In this document: positions 1 through 8,380 of the stretch, piece by piece | Position numbering within the stretch: position 1 is the first letter of the stretch | Layout: each line of letters opens with the position of its first letter | DNA from: an uncultured Pseudomonadota bacterium | GTDB taxonomy: Bacteria > Pseudomonadota > Gammaproteobacteria > Burkholderiales > SG8-39 | Assembly (NCBI GenBank): GCA_903829815.1 | Contig: CAIKRR010000067.1 | Coordinates: forward strand, 1 to 64,000 | DNA: 64,000 nucleotides | Direction: 5' to 3' | Position numbers and translations under genes: made by a program | The notes under the pieces: model-generated | What the model was told of the DNA's origin: nothing | What the model saw: the letters and a program-made list of their open reading frames with translations, nothing else | Databases searched by the model: none

Positions 1-1382
1 ATCACGTTGGCCTTCCAGCGCAGAAGGGCGACCGCGGCCCCTGCGGTGATGAGCGCAGCAACGAGGTCGAATCGGCCGGCAATCCCGTCTGGCCACAGCA
101 CATGAGCGGCAAAGAACACTGCCAGGCTGGCGATGACCCCGACGACTGCGGCGGTGATCGCGGTAAGCGGTGCAGTCACGCGCGCCACGCTGCGGGTCGA
201 TTCGACCAGCGGACCGCCCGCGAGGATGAAGAGAAAGGAGGGCAGAAAGGTGAACCAGGTGGCCACGCACGCGGCCAGTGCGCCCCCGAGGAACCGTGCC
301 TCGCTGCCGAGCAGCGCCGATGAGTGGCCGCCGACATAGCCCACGAAGCTCACGATCATGATGAGCGGACCCGGCGTCGTTTCACCCAGCGCGAGTCCGT
401 CGATCATCTGTGCCGGTGTGAGCCAATGGAACTGCTCGACCGCGCCCTGCCAGACATAGGGCAGCACCGCGTAGGCACCACCAAAGGTAAGCAAGGCCGC
501 CTTGGTGAAGAACCAGCCCATCTGCGCGAGCGTGTCATCCCAGCCGCGGAGGACAACAAGTATGCCCATCGGTATCAGCCACAGGAGGCTGGCAATGCCC
601 GTGACCCAGGCAAGGCGAGACCAGCGAAATCGGGCGTGCGGGGGGCGCGGGGTGTCGTCGTCGATGATGGGCTTGGCCAACGCGATCGCAGCATCGATCA
701 CCTGATCACTGGCCTTGACTTGGGTGGCGGCGCCAGACGTCGGGGCATGCCCGCCACCGATCGATACGGTGTGTGGCGCGACGCGCCCGAGCACGTGGCC
801 AATGAGGGCTGCCGCGATCACCACCGCTGGAAACGGCACGTCAAGGATCGCGATCGCGACGAACGAGGCGGCGGCAATGAGCCAGAGCGGGGCGTTGCGC
901 AAGGTGCGGGAGCCGATGCGGTGTGCAGCCTGTACCACGATGGCGATCACCGCCGGCTTGATGCCCAGAAAGAGGCCTGCCACCACAGGGGTATTGCCCC
1001 AGGTCATGTAGACCCATGAAAGCCCGATCATGAGGGCAAGCGAAGGCAGCACGAAGAGCGAGCCGGCGACGATGCCACCGGCCGTGCGATGCATGAGCCA
1101 GCCGATGTAGGTGGCCAGTTGCTGCGCTTCGGGCCCGGGCAGCACCATGCAGTAGTTGAGTGCGTGCAGGAAGCGCCGTTCCGAGAGCCAGCGGCGTTCA
1201 TCGACCAGTACCCGATGCATGATCGCAATCTGCCCGGCCGGGCCGCCAAAGCTGATGAACCCGAGTTTCAGCCAGAAGCCCACGGCTTGCCAGAAGTCGA
1301 TCCCCCGGGTGGCTGGCTGGGATGCGGTGACAGGGGTATGCGTTGTGGCCGGATCGGGGGGTGATCGAGTCGATTCGGTCAC
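1..1382 (-). CDS. chrA: Chromate transporter ChrA, C-terminus cut by window edge
   Basis: Inner-membrane CHR-family chromate transporter, proposed to export chromate. The minus-strand reading frame gives about 460 residues before it runs off the left edge. Two CHR half-domains are visible, each opening with a Phe-Gly-Gly motif: FISFGGPAGQIAIMHR near residue 45 and LLTFGGAYAVLPYVWQG near residue 295. This is the two-domain (long-chain) architecture. A hydrophilic linker separates the halves. The GTG at 1380-1382 is the most likely start, with a GAGG-like site about 12 bases upstream. It diverges from the TonB-dependent receptor at 1492, so the 110-base gap should hold both promoters. The family assignment is firm; chromate as substrate is inferred. 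Confidence 0.88.
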   Translation of the reverse strand, partial: MTESTRSPPDPATTHTPVTASQPATRGIDFWQAVGFWLKLGFISFGGPAGQIAIMHRVLVDERRWLSERRFLHALNYCMVLPGPEAQQLATYIGWLMHRTAGGIVAGSLFVLPSLALMIGLSWVYMTWGNTPVVAGLFLGIKPAVIAIVVQAAHRIGSRTLRNAPLWLIAAASFVAIAILDVPFPAVVIAAALIGHVLGRVAPHTVSIGGGHAPTSGAATQVKASDQVIDAAIALAKPIIDDDTPRPPHARFRWSRLAWVTGIASLLWLIPMGILVVLRGWDDTLAQMGWFFTKAALLTFGGAYAVLPYVWQGAVEQFHWLTPAQMIDGLALGETTPGPLIMIVSFVGYVGGHSSALLGSEARFLGGALAACVATWFTFLPSFLFILAGGPLVESTRSVARVTAPLTAITAAVVGVIASLAVFFAAHVLWPDGIAGRFDLVAALITAGAAVALLRWKANV

Positions 1383-1491
1383 TGGCGTCGGTTTCCTCGA
1401 AGAGGGGCAGGGCGGTAGGGGAAGTCCGCTCTCGATTCTATTCTATGATCGGGGACCAATCCGCACCGGGTCTGACGCCTCGTCCCTTCCG

Positions 1492-3627
1492 ATGAACACT
1501 TCCTTGCCCCTTTTGCTCCCCATGCGCCGCAACGGCATCGCACTGGTCTTTCTCGCGGCGCTTGCCTCCCCGGCGCGGGCAGCCGATGCGCCCGGCGTCC
1601 GTGAGCCTGCAGCCTCGACCGGTAACGATGCACCGCTCGATGCCGTCGTGGTGAGTGCCAGTCGAACCGAGCAGCGCATCATGGATACCGCAGCTTCCAT
1701 CGATGTGATCGGACGGCAGCAGATCCAGGACGGGCAGGCCGCCTTCAACCTGTCGGAACCCCTGGCACGTGCGCCCGGGCTTGTGGCGCTCAATCGCCAG
1801 AACTATGCGCAGGATCTGCTCATTTCCTCGCGCGGCTTCGGTGCCAATTCAACCTTCGGGGCACGGGGCTTGCGCATCTACGTCGATGGCATCCCGGGCA
1901 CGATGGCCGATGGCCAGGGGCAGATCTCGCATATCGACCTGCCTTCGGCCGAACGGGTCGAGGTGCTGCGCGGGCCCTTCTCGGTGCTCTATGGCAACTC
2001 GGCCGGTGGCGTGGTGAGCGTCTTCACCGAGAGCGGGCGACCCGGCCTGCATGCCACGCCCTATTTTTCGGCCGGTTCCTTCGGCCAGATGAAAGGCGGT
2101 CTCAAGGTCGATGGGGCTGACGCCACGCGCGACTTCGTGATCGATGCGGGCACTCTGCGTACCCAGGGCTATCGCGAGCATGGCAGTGCCGATCGGCAAA
2201 ATGCCAATGCCAAACTCGGGCTGCGCCTGGGCGAAGACACCACGCTTGGCGTGATCGCCAACAACGTGTCCTTGAGTGCGCTTGATCCGCTCGGCTTGAC
2301 CGCGTCGCAACTGGCCTTCGATCGTCATGCGGCCGGTACCGGTGCCATCACCTACAACACCCGCAAGACGGTCAATCAGACGCAAGGCGGGCTGGTGTTC
2401 ACCCATCGTGTCAGTGCCGACGATTCGTTCACCATTGCGCCCTATCTGGGTGACCGGCAGACGATGCAGTACCTGGCCACGGCCACCAATGGCGTGCTGC
2501 GATTGCAGCGCAATTATTACGGTCTGAACAGTGCCTGGAATCACCGCGGCGAGATCGCCGCGATGCCGCTCACGCTCGTGGCGGGTATCGAAGGCGGCGG
2601 CAATGACGATCATCGTCTGGGTTATGCCAGCACGGCGGGCAACCAGACCGGCCCGGCCACCCAGGACTACTCGATGCTCGCGCGCAATCTCGACGGGTTT
2701 GCGCAGGGCTCGCTGCGGGCAAGTGACGCTGTGGCTTTCACCGCTGGCCTGCGGGCGTCGCGCACGGCGCTCGAGTCGCAGAGCAATCTCACCCCGGCGC
2801 AGAGCCCCGGGGGGCATGCTTACCGAGCGCTCACCGGCATGGGCTCGGTGCAGTACGACCTGCGCGAGCAGACCAGCGTTTATGCGTCCTATGGCACCGG
2901 CTTCGACACCCCGACGCTGAATCAGGTGTTCTACAGCCCTGCCTATGTCGCCAACCCATCCAATCCCAACACCGGCAATATCGGATTGCAGGCGGCCAGT
3001 ACCCGGCAGGTTGAAATCGGTTTGAAGAGTGCGCTTGGACGCAGCGGCCGGGTGACGCTGGCCATCTTTGATGCGGCAACCACCAACGAGGTGGTCGTCG
3101 ACAGCAGCGTCAGCGGCAAGACCGCCTTTGGCAACGCACCTGCCACCCACCGCAAGGGGGTCGAACTCTCGCTCGTGGCGCCGCTCTCTGTCGAGGTGCA
3201 GGCGAGCGTTGCTCTGGCCGCAATCGATGCGCGGGTCACCCAGACCTATCAGGGATACAGCGGCACGACGGTGGTGTCGGGCAATCGGATTCCGGGTGTG
3301 CCAGGGCAGACTGCGTTTGCCGAACTGATGTGGCGCAGACCCGATCGGGCGCTCGAGGTGGCGGCCGAGACGCGTGCCGCTGCAACGATTGCCGCCAATG
3401 ACGTGAATGGTGCCTGGTCTGGCGGCTATGGGGTAGTGGCGCTGCGTGCTGTGGCGCGTCAGCGCGTCGCGCGGTGGGACATCTCGGAGTTTGCCCGCGT
3501 CGACAACCTGTTTGATCGGGCCTACGTAGGCTCGGTCATCGTCAATCAGGCATCGAGCCAGTTCTACGAGAGCGCGCCCGGGCGCAACTGGCTGGTCGGG
3601 GTGCGGGCAAGCTACAACTTCGAGTAA
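1492..3627 (+). CDS. TonB-dependent outer-membrane receptor
   Basis: TonB-dependent receptor of 711 residues for energised uptake of a ferric siderophore or other large ligand. A signal peptide ends near residue 30 (PARA-ADAP). A TonB box DAVVVSA lies at about 50-56, followed by a plug domain (SRGFGANSTFG, RIYVDGIPGTMADG, VEVLRGPFSVLYGNSAGGVV) and a beta-barrel with YASYGTGFDTPTLNQ near two thirds. The chosen ATG precedes the signal peptide; a second in-frame ATG at 1522 would shorten it by 10 residues. The longer upstream open frame overlaps chrA and lacks coding character. The chain ends YNFE, one residue past the usual terminal aromatic. The plug resembles FecA-type receptors, but the ligand cannot be told from sequence. 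Confidence 0.9.
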   Translation: MNTSLPLLLPMRRNGIALVFLAALASPARAADAPGVREPAASTGNDAPLDAVVVSASRTEQRIMDTAASIDVIGRQQIQDGQAAFNLSEPLARAPGLVALNRQNYAQDLLISSRGFGANSTFGARGLRIYVDGIPGTMADGQGQISHIDLPSAERVEVLRGPFSVLYGNSAGGVVSVFTESGRPGLHATPYFSAGSFGQMKGGLKVDGADATRDFVIDAGTLRTQGYREHGSADRQNANAKLGLRLGEDTTLGVIANNVSLSALDPLGLTASQLAFDRHAAGTGAITYNTRKTVNQTQGGLVFTHRVSADDSFTIAPYLGDRQTMQYLATATNGVLRLQRNYYGLNSAWNHRGEIAAMPLTLVAGIEGGGNDDHRLGYASTAGNQTGPATQDYSMLARNLDGFAQGSLRASDAVAFTAGLRASRTALESQSNLTPAQSPGGHAYRALTGMGSVQYDLREQTSVYASYGTGFDTPTLNQVFYSPAYVANPSNPNTGNIGLQAASTRQVEIGLKSALGRSGRVTLAIFDAATTNEVVVDSSVSGKTAFGNAPATHRKGVELSLVAPLSVEVQASVALAAIDARVTQTYQGYSGTTVVSGNRIPGVPGQTAFAELMWRRPDRALEVAAETRAAATIAANDVNGAWSGGYGVVALRAVARQRVARWDISEFARVDNLFDRAYVGSVIVNQASSQFYESAPGRNWLVGVRASYNFE

Positions 3628-3665
3628 GACGCGGCCGACAGGTTCGGGCGAAGGGTTCGGCCAGC

Positions 3666-4895
3666 CTACACCCGCGGGTCAGGGCATGGGTAACCCAGCG
3701 CCACTGCCCCGTAGATCGAGCCCTGCACATCCCAGGTGAGGGCGATGTGCTGTGACACGGTATGGATGTCGCGCCAGATGCGCTGCAGCGGATGGCCTGC
3801 TTCCAGGCCGCGGGCACCGAGTGCTGGCACCAGTTGGTCGACGGCATCCACGCACAGGCGCGTGGCAAAGCCGTTGTCGCCCCGGTAGCGGGCCCGTGTC
3901 GGCAGATCGGCGATGCGACCGGCAAGCCCGTCGGCGATGATCTCGTCGCGATTGCGAAACACCAGAGCCTGCGCTGCGTTGATGCCCGAGAGCGCATCGG
4001 CCACGCGCAACTGGATGCTCTGCTGCGCACTGATCGTCGCCCCGGTGATCGACGTGCGAGCGGTCAGCGCCTCGATCACCACCTCGGCTGCGCCGCGCGC
4101 CAGACCGATGACGTTGCCAACCAGGTTGAACGAAAACGTGCCAAAAAGTGGCTGGCTGTAGAGGTATCCAGGGTTGACCGCGCTGCCCGGTGTCGGGCCA
4201 CCGCGCAGCCCCACTGCTTCGAGCATGCGGTGCTCGGGAATGAACACATCGTCCATGAACACATCGTTGCTGCCGGTGCCGGCCATGCCCGTGGAGTACC
4301 AGGTGTCCTCCACCCGTACATCGCGCATCGGCATCAGCAGGTAGTGGAAGGCGCGGCGTCCGTCGAGGAGAGGATCATCGAACGCGGCCAGTACGATCAG
4401 CCAGTGCGCGTGGTCGACGCCGCTTGAATAACGCCATTGACCGGTGAGCCGGATGCCACCGGTTACGCGCGTGATCTGGCTCTTCTGGCAGAGGAAGGAA
4501 CTTGCAACGAGGGCGCCGGGTTGCTCGTCCCACACCTCGGCCTGGGCTTGGGGGTCGAACATGCCCAGAATCCAGGCATGGCAGGCAAAGAGGGTGGCCA
4601 CCCACGAACTCGAGCCGCAGGCCCGCGCCAGTTCGGTACCGAGCGCTGTCTGGCTGCCGAAAGGCAACTCCAGGCCGCCGAAGGCGCGCGGCTGCATGAT
4701 GCGGTAGAAGCCGGCCTCGATGAAGTCGCGGTGGGTGTCATCGGGCAGTCGGCGCAATCGCTCGGTGCTCGTCGCGCGTTTGCGCAGCACCGGCAGCAGG
4801 GCGCGGGCGCGCTCGAGGATGTCATCGAGCGTGGTCTGGTCGGGATTCAAGGTGATTTCCGGCATCGCGAGGTCGTTCCGGTCGAGCGTTTCCAT
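3666..4895 (-). CDS. Flavin-dependent monooxygenase, oxygenase component (acyl-CoA dehydrogenase fold)
   Basis: 409-residue protein of the group D flavin monooxygenase/acyl-CoA dehydrogenase-like family (HsaA, HpaB-type and DszC relatives). These enzymes use reduced FMN or FAD from a partner reductase to hydroxylate aromatic or heteroaromatic substrates. Seen: an N-terminal helical domain with MQPRAFGGLELPF, the mid-domain GQWRYSSGVDHAHW motif typical of this class, and a C-terminal helical bundle. No reductase partner is encoded in the window. The ATG at 4893-4895 was chosen; an in-frame GTG at 4904 and ATG at 4865 are alternatives. It diverges from a hydrolase, and the shared 244-base gap carries a perfect palindrome. 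The substrate is unknown, and an acyl-CoA dehydrogenase role is less likely. Confidence 0.8.
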   Translation of the reverse strand: METLDRNDLAMPEITLNPDQTTLDDILERARALLPVLRKRATSTERLRRLPDDTHRDFIEAGFYRIMQPRAFGGLELPFGSQTALGTELARACGSSSWVATLFACHAWILGMFDPQAQAEVWDEQPGALVASSFLCQKSQITRVTGGIRLTGQWRYSSGVDHAHWLIVLAAFDDPLLDGRRAFHYLLMPMRDVRVEDTWYSTGMAGTGSNDVFMDDVFIPEHRMLEAVGLRGGPTPGSAVNPGYLYSQPLFGTFSFNLVGNVIGLARGAAEVVIEALTARTSITGATISAQQSIQLRVADALSGINAAQALVFRNRDEIIADGLAGRIADLPTRARYRGDNGFATRLCVDAVDQLVPALGARGLEAGHPLQRIWRDIHTVSQHIALTWDVQGSIYGAVALGYPCPDPRV

Positions 4896-4980
4896 CCCAC
4901 GCACCCTGCAATCGACATCATGCGCCAGGCGGCGTGAGGCAGTCGTATCGCAGCAGACGTGCGGGAAGTGTCCGGATATG

Positions 4981-4995
4981 GTTCAATGATTGAAC
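4981..4995. promoter_or_regulatory. Perfect inverted repeat, candidate operator
   Basis: GTTCAAT-G-ATTGAAC is a perfect 7-1-7 palindrome in the gap between the divergent flavin monooxygenase (start 4895) and alpha/beta hydrolase (start 5140). Its size, A/T-rich arms and place suit a dimeric helix-turn-helix repressor site (MarR- or TetR-like). The binding protein is not encoded nearby. The repeat is seen; its function is inferred. Confidence 0.5.
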
Positions 4996-5139
4996 AAAGC
5001 GGCGATTACCTGCCGCCTGCGGGCATGCTAGCTGATTTTGCACTGTGCGTCCCCGACGCGCGGCTGCGGGTCCAGGCAGCGTGCGGCAAGCCGATGGTTG
5101 CGCCTATGGCGTGGCCGGTTTCAATGGAAGGAGCATCGA

Positions 5140-5922
5140 TTGGCAACGAGGAAAGTTTCCCTGCCCGGGGTGGATCTTGAAGTGTTCGATGGCGGCTCGG
5201 GTGCCCCGCTGATATTCCTGCACGGTGCCAGTGGATTGGACGCCGGCTCGCCTTTCGTCGGCGCCCTGGCTGCACGGCGGCGCCTGATTGCGCCCTCGCA
5301 TCCCGGATTCGGGGCGTCCTCGCTGCCCGACTGGGTCGACGCGCCGCCCGACATCGCCCACATCCATCTCGAACTGTTCGATGCGCTGGGCATCGACCCG
5401 TCGCAGCCCCTGGACCTCGTGGGCTGCTCGCTCGGTGGCTGGATTGCGGCCGAGATCGCCGTGCTTGTCCCGGCGCGCATCCGGCGCCTGGTGCTGGTGG
5501 GGCCGGTCGGTGTGAAGACCGGGCCGATCGACGCGCTCGACATCCCCGACATCTACACGCTGTCGGCCGCCGCGGTCGACAAGTGCCTCTACCACGAGCC
5601 TGCGCGCTGGAAACTCGATCCGGCCAGCATGACCGACAAGCAGCTCGAGATCATGGTGCGCAATCGCGAAACCACGGCGCTCCTCACTTGGGAGCCCTGG
5701 ATGCACAACCCCAAGCTGCGGCATCGCCTGCACCGGGTGAGCGCGCCCACGCTCTTCATCCGGGGCGAGAGTGACGGGCTCGTGTCGGCCGAGTACCTCG
5801 CACGCTACGCGGCCCTTGTGCCCGGTGCCACCATCAGCACCATCGCGGCAGCGGGCCATGTGCCGCACATCGAGCAGCCCGAGGCCTTCGTGCGCACCGT
5901 ATTCGACTTCCTCGGCGCCTAG
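5140..5922 (+). CDS. Alpha/beta hydrolase (C-C bond or ester hydrolase type)
   Basis: 260-residue alpha/beta-fold hydrolase. The catalytic triad is readable: Ser97 in the nucleophile elbow GCSLG, Asp212 in GESDG and His240 in AAGHVPH. The oxyanion strand is FLHGASG near 27-32. Size and motifs match meta-cleavage-product hydrolases and related esterases. A TTG start at 5140 is chosen because AAGGAG sits six bases upstream (5128-5133) and the protein then begins cleanly at the first beta-strand. It is the first gene of a plus-strand run with the luciferase-like monooxygenase (33-base gap) and 2OG oxygenase. The pairing with the divergent hydroxylase suggests an oxidative ring-degradation unit, but no extradiol dioxygenase is present. 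Confidence 0.82.
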   Translation: MATRKVSLPGVDLEVFDGGSGAPLIFLHGASGLDAGSPFVGALAARRRLIAPSHPGFGASSLPDWVDAPPDIAHIHLELFDALGIDPSQPLDLVGCSLGGWIAAEIAVLVPARIRRLVLVGPVGVKTGPIDALDIPDIYTLSAAAVDKCLYHEPARWKLDPASMTDKQLEIMVRNRETTALLTWEPWMHNPKLRHRLHRVSAPTLFIRGESDGLVSAEYLARYAALVPGATISTIAAAGHVPHIEQPEAFVRTVFDFLGA

Positions 5923-5955
5923 AGCGCGCTCGATCGATCTGGAGATCACCGATTC

Positions 5956-7179
5956 ATGAAAGCCTGGCACTTCAGCGAGACTGCCTATCCGTATCTGCCG
6001 CCTGCCTCCGAGTACGACTCGATCCGCGTCAGCCTGCCCAACAAGCATTACGACCCGGTGAAGGGTGCCGAACTCTGGGACCGTTACCTCGACGAGTGGT
6101 GTATCGCCGAGGACGAGGGGCTCGAGATCATGATGAACGAGCACCACCAGACGGCCACCTGCGTCGATCCGGCGGCCCCGCTCATCCTTGCCGCGGTTGC
6201 CCGTCTGACGAAGAAGGCGCGCCTGCTCATCCTTGGCAACCCGATTGCCAATCGGCGCCAACCGGTGCGCATCGCCGAAGAGATGGCGCTGATCGACGTG
6301 CTCTCCAAGGGGCGGGTCGAGGCGGGCTTCGTGCGTGGCGTCCCGTATGAACTGTCGCCGGCCAACAGCAACCCGGTGCGCACCAACGAACGACACTGGG
6401 AAGCGCTCGACCTCATCGTGCGGGCGTGGACGAACACGAGCGGTCCCACGAGCTTCGAGGGCCAGTTCTTCCACCATCGCAACATCAACATCTGGCCGCG
6501 CCCCTACCAGGCACCGCACCCGCCGGTGTGGGTCAGTACCACCAGCCCGGGTGGTGCCACCCGGGTCGGACAAAATGGCTATATCCAGGCCACCTTCCTC
6601 ACCGGCTTTGACGGCACCCGCGCCGTGTTCGATTCGTATCGCAAGGGCTGGCGTGCGGCCGGTCGTGGCAACGACATTCCGAACCATCGGCTCGCCTACG
6701 CGGCGCTGGTGTACGTCGCCCCCGACGAGGCACAGGCGCGTGCCGGTGCCGAAAAACTGCTCTGGTATGTCACCGCCAACAAGGTGTCGCCGCAGTTTGC
6801 CAACCCGCCAGGCTATGTGAACGCGAGCGCCGTAGTCCAGATGATGCGCGGCGCCTCGCATCCGCTCTCGGCCTTCAAGGCCAACGCCTCGGTCGACAAG
6901 GCCATCGAGTCGGGCATCATGTTTGCGGGCACGCCCGATCAGGTGCGCGCGCAGATCGCCCGCTTCTACGACCATGTGGGCGGCTTCGGGCACCTGCTCA
7001 ACATGGGGCAGGCCGGATTCCTCGAGCATGACGAAACGGTGCTTGGCATTCGCACCTTCGCTCGCGAGGTCTATCCCTGGCTGAAGGAGACCTACCCCGA
7101 CACCGCCGTGTCGGGCTTCGAGTCGCAGGGTGGGGCGGCGGCCAACGGGGCTGCAGGCTGGAAGGGGCCGCTTGTGTGA
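5956..7179 (+). CDS. Luciferase-like (LLM class) flavin-dependent monooxygenase
   Basis: 407-residue cytoplasmic flavin-dependent oxidoreductase of the bacterial luciferase superfamily. TIM-barrel landmarks include the EDEGLEIMMNEHHQT segment, LGNPIANRRQPVRIAEEMALIDVLSKGRVEAGFVRG (a hallmark of the family) near 90-125, and WPRPYQAPHPPVWVSTTS near 180. Such enzymes oxidise ring, sulfonate, amine or Baeyer-Villiger substrates with FMNH2 supplied by a reductase; none is encoded here. A GGAG lies 11 bases before the ATG. The stop overlaps the next gene's GTG (GTGA), so the two are translationally coupled. The family is certain; the substrate is unknown. Confidence 0.87.
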   Translation: MKAWHFSETAYPYLPPASEYDSIRVSLPNKHYDPVKGAELWDRYLDEWCIAEDEGLEIMMNEHHQTATCVDPAAPLILAAVARLTKKARLLILGNPIANRRQPVRIAEEMALIDVLSKGRVEAGFVRGVPYELSPANSNPVRTNERHWEALDLIVRAWTNTSGPTSFEGQFFHHRNINIWPRPYQAPHPPVWVSTTSPGGATRVGQNGYIQATFLTGFDGTRAVFDSYRKGWRAAGRGNDIPNHRLAYAALVYVAPDEAQARAGAEKLLWYVTANKVSPQFANPPGYVNASAVVQMMRGASHPLSAFKANASVDKAIESGIMFAGTPDQVRAQIARFYDHVGGFGHLLNMGQAGFLEHDETVLGIRTFAREVYPWLKETYPDTAVSGFESQGGAAANGAAGWKGPLV

Positions 7180-7787
7180 GTGCGCCGATGCTCATGAACC
7201 GGCTCTTTCCGGTTCATGTGGCGCAGTTCGACTTTGATGAGGCGTTTCAGACCCGGGTGCGCACCCGGGTCAAGCGCTATCTCGAATCGGCGCGTGCCCG
7301 TCGTGACATTGCCGGTTCACCCACCGATGTGGTCGACACCTCGTATTTCTCGGGTCGTTCGGTGCTCGCCGATGCCGGGCTCGAGGAACTGCGCGATGCC
7401 ATTCTGGATGCTGCGCGACAGTATCTGGATTGCTTTGGTGCCGGTGACATGCCGCTTGCCATCGAGCACTCCTGGATCAATCTCTTTCGCCCCGGCATGC
7501 AGGAGAGCGAGCATGCGCACGAGGGTAGCGTGCTCTCCTGCAGTTACTACGTCGATGCACCGGTGCACAGTGGCGACTTTCTCGTGCCCGACCCGATCGG
7601 TGCGCGGCGCATTCACCGCACCTTTCTCGGACTGTCGGGCCATACGAGCGATGGCGCAACCGGCGCGCGCTTCGTGCCGCAACCCGGGCGTCTGGTGATG
7701 TTCGAATCGTGGATACCGCACGCGGTCCTTGGCAACAAGTCGGACGACACCCGTATCTCGATCGCCACCAATCTGAAGCGGCGCTGA
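7176..7787 (+). CDS. Putative 2-oxoglutarate/Fe(II) oxygenase (TIGR02466-like)
   Basis: 203 residues resembling the putative 2OG-Fe(II) oxygenase family typified by TIGR02466. Visible core: an HxH iron-ligand region (SEHAHEGSVLSCSYYVD, about 111-127), then PQPGRLVMFESWIPHAV with the distal His, and DDTRISIATNL carrying the Arg expected to bind 2-oxoglutarate. It starts at GTG 7176 with GGAAGGGG eight bases upstream and overlaps the previous gene by four bases, so expression is coupled. The family includes uncharacterised and hydroxylase-like members. Its place after two flavin monooxygenase/hydrolase genes suggests small-molecule oxidation, but a protein substrate cannot be excluded. Confidence 0.78.
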   Translation: MSAPMLMNRLFPVHVAQFDFDEAFQTRVRTRVKRYLESARARRDIAGSPTDVVDTSYFSGRSVLADAGLEELRDAILDAARQYLDCFGAGDMPLAIEHSWINLFRPGMQESEHAHEGSVLSCSYYVDAPVHSGDFLVPDPIGARRIHRTFLGLSGHTSDGATGARFVPQPGRLVMFESWIPHAVLGNKSDDTRISIATNLKRR

Positions 7788-7910
7788 GAGGGGGTCAAGC
7801 GGGCGCTGAGGGTCTTTGCGCGCCGGGGGATGCGCGGCCCGAGCGCTCGGGGTAGCATCTCGCCCTGACGAGGGCCGCTCGGCCCCGCGGATATGAGGAG
7901 ACACCCCCAA

Positions 7911-8378
7911 GTGGCCACCATCAATGTGAATGGGCGATCGATGCAGGTCGACGCGAGCCCCGATACCCCTGTGCTCTGGGTTCTGCGCGACGAACTGGGC
8001 ATGACCGGCACCAAGTTTGGCTGCGGCATGGCCCTCTGTGGCGCCTGCACCGTGCATCTGGACGGGGCTCCGGTGCGCTCCTGCTCGCTGCCCTTGTCGG
8101 CCGCGGTGGGGCATCGCATCACCACCATCGAGGCGATGAGTGGCACGCCGGTTGGCAAGGCGGTGCAGGCCTCCTGGGTGGCCCAGGACGTGCCGCAGTG
8201 CGGCTACTGCCAGTCGGGTCAGATCATGAGTGCGAGTGCGCTCCTTGCCAGGAACCGCAAGCCCACCGATGCCGATATCGATCAGGCCATGTCGGGCAAC
8301 ATCTGCCGTTGCGGCACCTACAACCAGATCAGGGCCGCGATCAAGCAGGCGGCCGCTTCGCTCACCGGGAGGGCCTGA
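7911..8378 (+). CDS. 2Fe-2S subunit of molybdenum hydroxylase (IorA-like)
   Basis: 155-residue iron-sulfur subunit of the xanthine-oxidase family, closest in layout to isoquinoline 1-oxidoreductase alpha subunit. All eight cluster cysteines are present: the plant-ferredoxin set C38, C43, C46, C58 and the helical set C97, C100, C132, C134 (CGYCQSGQ and CRCGTY). It relays electrons from the Mo centre to an external acceptor. GTG 7911 is preferred over ATG 7893 because GAGGAG (7895-7900) lies ten bases upstream and the protein then begins MATINVNG, as in relatives. It is separated from the catalytic subunit by two bases. This one small subunit apparently serves two large subunits downstream. Confidence 0.9.
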   Translation: MATINVNGRSMQVDASPDTPVLWVLRDELGMTGTKFGCGMALCGACTVHLDGAPVRSCSLPLSAAVGHRITTIEAMSGTPVGKAVQASWVAQDVPQCGYCQSGQIMSASALLARNRKPTDADIDQAMSGNICRCGTYNQIRAAIKQAAASLTGRA

Positions 8379-8380
8379 TC

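Noticed and set aside
324-1019. Plus-strand open frames over the chromate transporter
   Set aside because: The minus strand carries an uninterrupted ChrA with both CHR motifs; the plus-strand products look like shadows.
1849-3150. 433-residue open frame antisense to the first TonB-dependent receptor
   Set aside because: Low-complexity Arg/Gly/Ile/His composition and full overlap with a well-supported receptor.
3634-3660. GGCCGA/TCGGCC inverted repeat between convergent genes
   Set aside because: Stem of only six pairs with a long loop and no T tract; not convincing as a terminator.
5104-7029. 641-residue open frame antisense to the hydrolase and LLM genes
   Set aside because: It has no recognisable domain, is Arg/His/Gly/Asp-rich as expected of a codon-biased shadow frame, and the plus strand encodes two clear enzymes.
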